Below, one piece after another: positions 4,131 through 9,147 of a stretch of 9,147 nt of DNA (the first letter of the stretch is position 1; every line of letters begins with the position of its first letter). The translations under genes were made by a program, and so were the position numbers. The stretch is from an uncultured Ruminococcus sp. GTDB lineage: Bacteria > Bacillota > Clostridia > Oscillospirales > Ruminococcaceae. The stretch is taken from NCBI GenBank assembly GCA_937942105.1, contig CALDFS010000174.1, forward strand, positions 1-9,147. The letters are read 5' to 3'. The notes below the pieces were generated by a model. The model searched no databases. It saw nothing but the letters and a program-made list of their open reading frames with translations, and was not told the origin of the DNA.

Positions 4131-7077
4131 AATTATCCTCCCCTCGTCGGTCCTGATACTGATAATAATGCTGCTGCGCGCCTTCTGCCGCAAACGCATT
4201 AAGCCTACGCTGCGGTATGCTCTCTGGCTGATTGTGGCGGTGCGGCTGATTCTGCCGTTCAGTCTGTTTTCCAGCAATGCAAGCGTTATGAACTTTTTCG
4301 GCAAAGCCGGGATAGTTGAATTGCCCGCACAAAGTGCGGATATCGCTCCTTCTGCGCCGACCGATATTGTAAATGATGCACCGGCTGTTGACGGCTCAGA
4401 TGACGCTTACACCCCGGAAGATATTATCGTGCCGGAGGTGCTGCCGCCGCTTGAACAGGGTTATACAGACCAGATAAGCTCTGTAAATCCGGCAGATAAA
4501 GCGGATATATCGCTTCCGGAAAATCCATCAGCTTCCAAAAACCCGACCGAGCCTGATTCACAGTATATCCCGCCTGTTCAGGATTATTCCGCTCAGCATA
4601 ACACGCCTGAGCCTGCCGAAGCTCCTGCCGCTCAGATTGAACGTATTGAGAATGAGAATGTTCAGCCGACGGCAAATCCCGAAATAATCACTCCGGAAAA
4701 GAAACAGCCGTCAGTCAGCGTTTCACTGTTCGGAAGAAGCATTGAAATTCAGCCTTGGGTTGTGAATACCGTCAGGGCGGTCTGGCTTGCAGTTGCAGCT
4801 GTTATGGGATTATGGTTCTTTGGCGTGAATATCGCGTTCAGCCTGTCGCTGCGCCGAAGCCGCCGTAAGGTTGATATAAAAGCTCCGCTAATGGTCTATT
4901 CTGTGCAGAACCTTGATTCTCCCTGCCTGTTCGGGCTTTTCCGCCCGGCGGTGTATGTAAACGAAAAGACGGCGGATAATGAGGATTCCCTGCGCTTCGT
5001 GCTTGCTCATGAATACTGCCACTTCCGCCATGGAGATATGGTGTGGTCGATTTTAAGATGCGTTTTGCTTTCGGTTTACTGGTTCAACCCGCTTGTGTGG
5101 GCGGCGGCGTATCTTTCGAAAAGAGACTGCGAATGCTCCTGCGATGAAGCCGCCATAAAGCTTCTGGGCGAGCCTTTGCGCATTGATTATGGCAAGGCGC
5201 TTGTAAGCATGATACCCGAGCGCAGAGCCGACCCACGGCTGATAGGAGTAGCATCCACCTCGATGTCCGGAAGCAAGCGCGCAGTCCGCGAACGGGTAAA
5301 GCTTATAGCCAAGAAGCCCAAGAATACAGTTATAGCGGTTGTTCTGATTATCGCCGTTCTCATAGCTGCGGTGGGATGTACCTTCACATCTGCGGATAAT
5401 GGCAAGGGAAAGAACTTGCCAAAGGCTGATATCGGTGATGATGCTTCAGAGCCAGACGCCCAGCCTGATAATCCTGATAATCAGGAGGATGGCGACCCTT
5501 CCGGGCAGGGCAATGCCGAAAGAGCAAGCGGTATGACTATAGAAACATATGATTCCCAAGAATTTTACGACATGAAACGCGCACAAACCAAGCCGTATAT
5601 CATGCCGATCAACACCGAAAGAGGGGTTAAGGATTGCTGTGTACACATAAAAACCGATGGCGATAGGCTGCTCGGAGTATCTGAGTTCCTTTCTTCTCCG
5701 GACAACAACGGTCTGAGCATAATTTCAAGCGGCAGAGATTACGTATATCTCGCTGACAGTACACAGATTTACTATTACAATGTGACCACCGGCGAGTGTA
5801 AGCCTCTGATTCCCGATTCCTACGACGGTCACACACGACAGGAGTTTTTGGACTATTTTGCCGAGCTTTACAAAAAGCAGATCGAGACATCAAGCGCCCC
5901 AGCGGAAATGAAATACTGGCTGAACTGCACGAAGGTGAGCAGCGACGGCAAATGGCTTTGCTACGTCAGCAGCAAGTGGACCGAGGGCGGTAAAATCAGC
6001 GCAAGGGATCACCTTTGGCTGCACAACATAGAAACAGGCGAGGAGCATATATGCGATGACCTGCTTACCGATACGCTCGGTGAAAGTGCAGTCTTTACGC
6101 AGCTTATGTCCGACAACAAGCTTTTAGCCTCATACATCGAGCAGGACGGCACGCGCGTTCATACATTAGTTGATATCGTCACAAGGGAAACTGAAAAGAT
6201 TTACAGCGAGCCGAAAAACACCTTCTTCTTTACGACATCGGATAAGTATATCATCACCTTTAACGGCGATCTCGAAGTGTATGACATCACAACCAGCAAA
6301 ATCCACCGCTTTGATATCGGAGCAACGGATTGCGATTTAAACAGTCTTAGCTATACGCAGTGCAGCGGCGACTGCCTTGCAATCGCTCCCAAACCGGATG
6401 CCGCATATGTGATAGATTTGGTTAACGACAGGATCGATAAATTCACCCCGCCGGATGCAAGATACACCATTCGTGTCAAAGAGGTCTACGAGGGCAGGGC
6501 ATGCCTGGATGTCATTAATAAAAGCACAAGCAGATTGTTCGGAAACTTTATCGTGAATACCGGGGCGGTTCCAGAACCGATTGAATACGATACCGAGCTT
6601 AAGCTGTATGCGCGCCATGTTGAGTTCAGCGAGCCGGATGTTCAGAGGTTTATCCCCGAGGTTTACGACCTCACCCCGATTTATGAGATTTTAGGCGAGG
6701 AAGCCGCCGACAGGGCAACAGCGGAGTACTATAAGCTTGATATGAACGAGCGTCAGTCAATCCCGCCGTTGTACAGGCTTCTGCGTGATACCGGAATCAC
6801 CCGTGAGCAGCTCGAAGCCTACAATAAGACCGCCGAAACCAAGCTTTCGGATGAGGTGATAGAAGCCCTTTATTACCCGTATGACGAAATGGTCTGCGAA
6901 TCGCTTATCGGAAGTCTCGGTATGTTCTGCGACGGTAAGGCTTTTAACCTTTACGAGGCTGTCCATTATCTTACCAACAATCTTCCCGGAAGCTCGGGTA
7001 TGGCATTTTTCAACGAGGTCATGGAACATTCAAACGGTACCGGTACTATGATGATAACGAAGCCGTCCACGATTTGA
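4120..7077 (+). CDS. BlaR1-like M56 membrane metallopeptidase with large outer sensor (N-terminal part, frameshifted)
   Basis: This is the antirepressor-type partner of the upstream repressor. Numbered from ATG 4120: TM1 is about 3-20 and TM2 about 32-50. A roughly 160-residue Pro/Glu/Asp/Ala-rich loop spans about 52-210, and TM3 about 215-243. The M56 peptidase has zinc motif HEYCH at 297-301 and a likely third ligand E338 in RDCECSCDEAA. TM4 is about 311-330, and the last TM about 402-419 ends AAVGC. The rest is extracellular: an acidic linker, beta strands resembling a TolB/WD40-like propeller (for example KVSSDGKWLCYVSS, then LWLHNIETGEE), and a helical module (VYDLTPIYEILGEE, IPPLYRLLRDTGITREQLEA). 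No penicillin-binding S-x-x-K domain is seen. ATG 4111 is also open, but AAGGGG at 4105-4110 fits the ATG at 4120. The stop at 7075-7077 comes from a one-base frameshift near 7044; the natural protein continues in the next feature. Confidence 0.85.
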   Translation: MMLEIILPSSVLILIIMLLRAFCRKRIKPTLRYALWLIVAVRLILPFSLFSSNASVMNFFGKAGIVELPAQSADIAPSAPTDIVNDAPAVDGSDDAYTPEDIIVPEVLPPLEQGYTDQISSVNPADKADISLPENPSASKNPTEPDSQYIPPVQDYSAQHNTPEPAEAPAAQIERIENENVQPTANPEIITPEKKQPSVSVSLFGRSIEIQPWVVNTVRAVWLAVAAVMGLWFFGVNIAFSLSLRRSRRKVDIKAPLMVYSVQNLDSPCLFGLFRPAVYVNEKTADNEDSLRFVLAHEYCHFRHGDMVWSILRCVLLSVYWFNPLVWAAAYLSKRDCECSCDEAAIKLLGEPLRIDYGKALVSMIPERRADPRLIGVASTSMSGSKRAVRERVKLIAKKPKNTVIAVVLIIAVLIAAVGCTFTSADNGKGKNLPKADIGDDASEPDAQPDNPDNQEDGDPSGQGNAERASGMTIETYDSQEFYDMKRAQTKPYIMPINTERGVKDCCVHIKTDGDRLLGVSEFLSSPDNNGLSIISSGRDYVYLADSTQIYYYNVTTGECKPLIPDSYDGHTRQEFLDYFAELYKKQIETSSAPAEMKYWLNCTKVSSDGKWLCYVSSKWTEGGKISARDHLWLHNIETGEEHICDDLLTDTLGESAVFTQLMSDNKLLASYIEQDGTRVHTLVDIVTRETEKIYSEPKNTFFFTTSDKYIITFNGDLEVYDITTSKIHRFDIGATDCDLNSLSYTQCSGDCLAIAPKPDAAYVIDLVNDRIDKFTPPDARYTIRVKEVYEGRACLDVINKSTSRLFGNFIVNTGAVPEPIEYDTELKLYARHVEFSEPDVQRFIPEVYDLTPIYEILGEEAADRATAEYYKLDMNERQSIPPLYRLLRDTGITREQLEAYNKTAETKLSDEVIEALYYPYDEMVCESLIGSLGMFCDGKAFNLYEAVHYLTNNLPGSSGMAFFNEVMEHSNGTGTMMITKPSTI
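6655..6690 (+). repeat. 36-bp exact repeat, copy 1 (within sensor unit 1)
   Basis: This block encodes the PEVYDLTPIYEI segment and is identical base for base to 8316-8351, an offset of 1,661. The surrounding units are clearly homologous but diverged. Confidence 0.9.
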
Positions 7078-9147
7078 TAATGGGCTATCTCGAAGCATTC
7101 AAGTCGGGTGAACTGCCGGATGATTACCCGGTTGTGTCAACCATATATAACAGTTATTATATAGGCGAAAAATCATATAACAAAGAGCCTAATGCAATCA
7201 GCGCAGAAGTCTGCGACCCAACCACCGAACAGGGCGTTGCCCGCTGGCAGCAAATCAACAGGGAAAACGCATATGCAACCTACTATCTGCCGATTACAAT
7301 AGACGGAAAAACGGCTGACTGCGAAATTAAAACCGCTATGGTGGGACCTGACAATATTGCGGATATATCCTACAGGGCACTTTCCGGCGGGCTTAGAATC
7401 TTCGGCGAGGGCACACGTGGCTGCTATGTTTTCGATGACTCCGGGCGGAGCATTTATCGCTTCGACATTGCCACAGCGGAGTGTACGCCGATATTGTCTC
7501 TTGCCGAAAGCGGATATTTTATCGAGGATCCGACGCATTATGACCATATCCCGGGCGGAAATTACAGCGCAAGATATGCCCTGCAGGTTTCGCCCGACGG
7601 CAAATGGCTGCTTTACCGCAGTGACAAATGGCTCAAGCAGAACATCAGACCCAGCGAAGAATACCACACATGGCTTCACAACCTCGAAACCGGCGAGGAG
7701 CTTCTGCTTGACGATATCGCGATATACGCCACCGGCTACGAAAAGCAGTTTGAGTATCTTCTTGCCGACAATAAAATACTTGTCAGCGGCGAGGATTCGG
7801 ATGGCTCGCTCTGCTACAGCGTAGTTGATATTTTCACAAAGAATGCTGAAAAGATTCTGACCGTCCCCAGGGATATGCAGACCTTTGCTGCTTCGCCGGA
7901 TTACATCTTCTATTTCACCGACAGAGAAACCACGCAAGCCGAGGTGTACGGCATTGCGGACGGCAGCACCCATCGCTTCCGCTTCAGCAGCCCTATTGTC
8001 AGAGCGAATACGCCGAAATGCTTGGGCAAATGTCTTGCTTTCAGGACCCACAGCGGCATAGTTGTTATGAATCTTGAATGCGATACAGCAATCAGCCTGA
8101 ATTTGCCGAAAAATATAGAAAGCGGCAGCATGAATTATGAGATTATATCCGACGAGCTTGTTCTCATAGATGAATTTGCCTCCGGCTACAATGATTTCCG
8201 AATGAATATAGCCGTATGGACAGGTCTTGAAAGAGTGGCAAGAGATACAAGCTTAGCGGGCAGGTTATACGGCAGGCATGTCGAGTACACCGCGAAGGAG
8301 TATCAGAAATTCATTCCCGAGGTTTACGACCTCACCCCGATTTATGAGATTCTGGGTGAGGAAAAGGCCGCCGCCGCAATTGCGGATTACTATTCCCTTA
8401 TATGTGAGGAAAGACTGGCTCTGCCGCCGTTGTACAGGCTTCTCCATGGTATGGAAATCACTAAGGAGCAGCTTAAAAAGTACAACGAAACCGCCGAGAA
8501 CAAGCTTCCGGATGATGTGATAGAAGCGCTTTACCTTGATTGGATGCTTGTTTCATCTGAAGCCGAGCGCGTCAAGGAGGCTCTTTTGGGCGAAACCTCG
8601 CTTTTCTACGACGGCTATGCCTACAGCCTGAGCGAAGCCATATCGGCAAATCTTCCTTATGATGTTATGGCGGAATATTTAGGAAGGGTTGAGGAATATG
8701 TTAAGGAGAACTGCTCTGATTATTGGATAAACATTTTAAGACAGGAAAAGGAATATTACGACGATGCAGTAACCGCGGCAAATTCCAAGACAGGGGAAAC
8801 GATATACAGTTTTAATAAGACAGCCGTGCAGGGTGATAAAACAGTCGACTACAGAATAGATGTTGTATGCACCGGCAGGAACGGAAATCAGTCATCAGAT
8901 GAATTCAGCACCGATATCTGGGGTGAATTCGAGCTTCGGGCGTTTGATAAAAACGGCAAGCAGACGGGAAGCGTCAGGCTCGAGGGCGGTTTGCCGGGAA
9001 ACCGGTTCGGCGCAACTGGTATCAATACCGAAAATCTGTCACGCACGTTCGACGCCATAACCGCCGAAAATATAATAATATTCTCATCCCCTTACTATTC
9101 CAGAGATAACACCTATATATCATCCATATACGGCATTACCTTCTCGG
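7044..9147 (+). CDS. Continuation of the M56 sensor protein (second repeat unit, partial at window end)
   Basis: From 7044 the frame one base back is open without a stop to 9147 and carries on the same protein: YYDDNEAVHDLIMGYLEAFK, then a second copy of the sensor unit. Matches to the first copy include ALQVSPDGKWLLYRSDKW and TWLHNLETGEELLLDD (beta part) and VYDLTPIYEILGEE, LPPLYRLLHGMEITKEQL, TAENKLPDDVIEALY (helical part). After the second helical module comes a beta-rich segment (DYRIDVVCTGRNGNQ, WGEFELRAFDKNGKQTGSVR) without an equivalent in the first unit; it runs off the window. At least 701 residues are read here, about 1,676 with the upstream part. No ribosome binding site precedes the first in-frame ATG (7080), so it is not an independent gene. 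If the frameshift is real, this half is untranslated; if it is a sequencing error, the protein is whole. Confidence 0.8.
8316..8351 (+). repeat. 36-bp exact repeat, copy 2 (within sensor unit 2)
   Basis: Second copy of the block at 6655-6690. A further shared 20-base stretch lies about 75 bases downstream in both units (around 6763 and 8423, coding PPLYRLL). The offset of 1,661 is one short of 554 codons, which fits the single missing base near 7044. Confidence 0.9.

Noticed and set aside
5370..5390. Lipoprotein signal (AAVGC after the last TM of the M56 domain)
   Set aside because: It is internal, about 400 residues into a multi-pass protein, so processing as an N-terminal lipobox is not expected. 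It was recorded only as the end of the membrane part.
7030..7060. Programmed -1 ribosomal frameshift
   Set aside because: No slippery heptamer or clear downstream stem is present at the crossover, so a simple one-base deletion or sequence error is more likely.
7173..8051. A 292-codon open frame on the minus strand inside the second sensor unit
   Set aside because: It is antisense to a long frame with clear homology to sensor unit 1, has no ribosome binding site and no recognised domain. It is a shadow of the codon bias on the plus strand.
1..9147. CRISPR array or insertion sequence transposase
   Set aside because: No regularly spaced repeats and no transposase-like protein were found; the only mobility enzyme is the tyrosine integrase.

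Overview
The window looks like the right end of an integrated mobile element joined to the chromosome of a Gram-positive gut-type Clostridia bacterium (Oscillospirales or Lachnospirales would fit, but this is inference from protein style). The evidence is strong GGAGG ribosome binding sites, a Tn916/Tn1549-style recombination module, a BlaI-type repressor and an M56 membrane peptidase. There are two compositional regimes: positions 1 to about 3050 (element) and about 3740 to 9147 (chromosome-like, one very long reading frame), separated by a tRNA and regulatory zone.

Region 1 (1-3076) is the element tail. It holds a terminator, a small sigma-70 region-4-like regulator (197-625), a second strong terminator, a roughly 500-base hairpin-rich tract with no convincing protein, a MazF/PemK toxin (1204-1569) without a visible antitoxin, an excisionase-like HTH protein whose start overlaps the toxin stop (1566-1784), and a tyrosine integrase (1876-3042). 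Regulator, then xis, then int, ending beside a tRNA gene, is the expected layout for the integrase end of an ICE.

Region 2 (3077-3650) is the junction zone. A complete tRNA-Ser with anticodon CGA lies on the minus strand (3189-3276) with its own terminator (3138-3177). About 140 bases further upstream of it is a second tRNA-Ser-like sequence with the same CGA anticodon. That copy has a good 5' half but no T arm or 3' acceptor. A candidate minus-strand promoter lies near 3583-3617. A 10-base motif occurs three times around the intact tRNA. Together these suggest that an insertion broke one tRNA-Ser and that the intact copy may be compensating cargo. The simpler alternative is a decayed neighbour tRNA next to an ordinary tRNA-edge insertion.

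Region 3 (3651-9147) is a BlaI/BlaR1-like regulatory operon. A sigma-A promoter carries two matching dyad operators, followed by a GTG-start BlaI repressor and, overlapping its end, a very large M56 (BlaR1-type) membrane metallopeptidase. The outer part is not a penicillin-binding sensor. It is two tandem copies of a roughly 554-residue unit, each with a propeller-like beta part followed by a helical part. A one-base frameshift near 7044 splits the gene, and the second half runs off the window end. The composite protein is at least 1,676 residues. It would be an antirepressor system with an unusual duplicated extracellular sensor of unknown ligand, and it is the most novel-looking object in the window.
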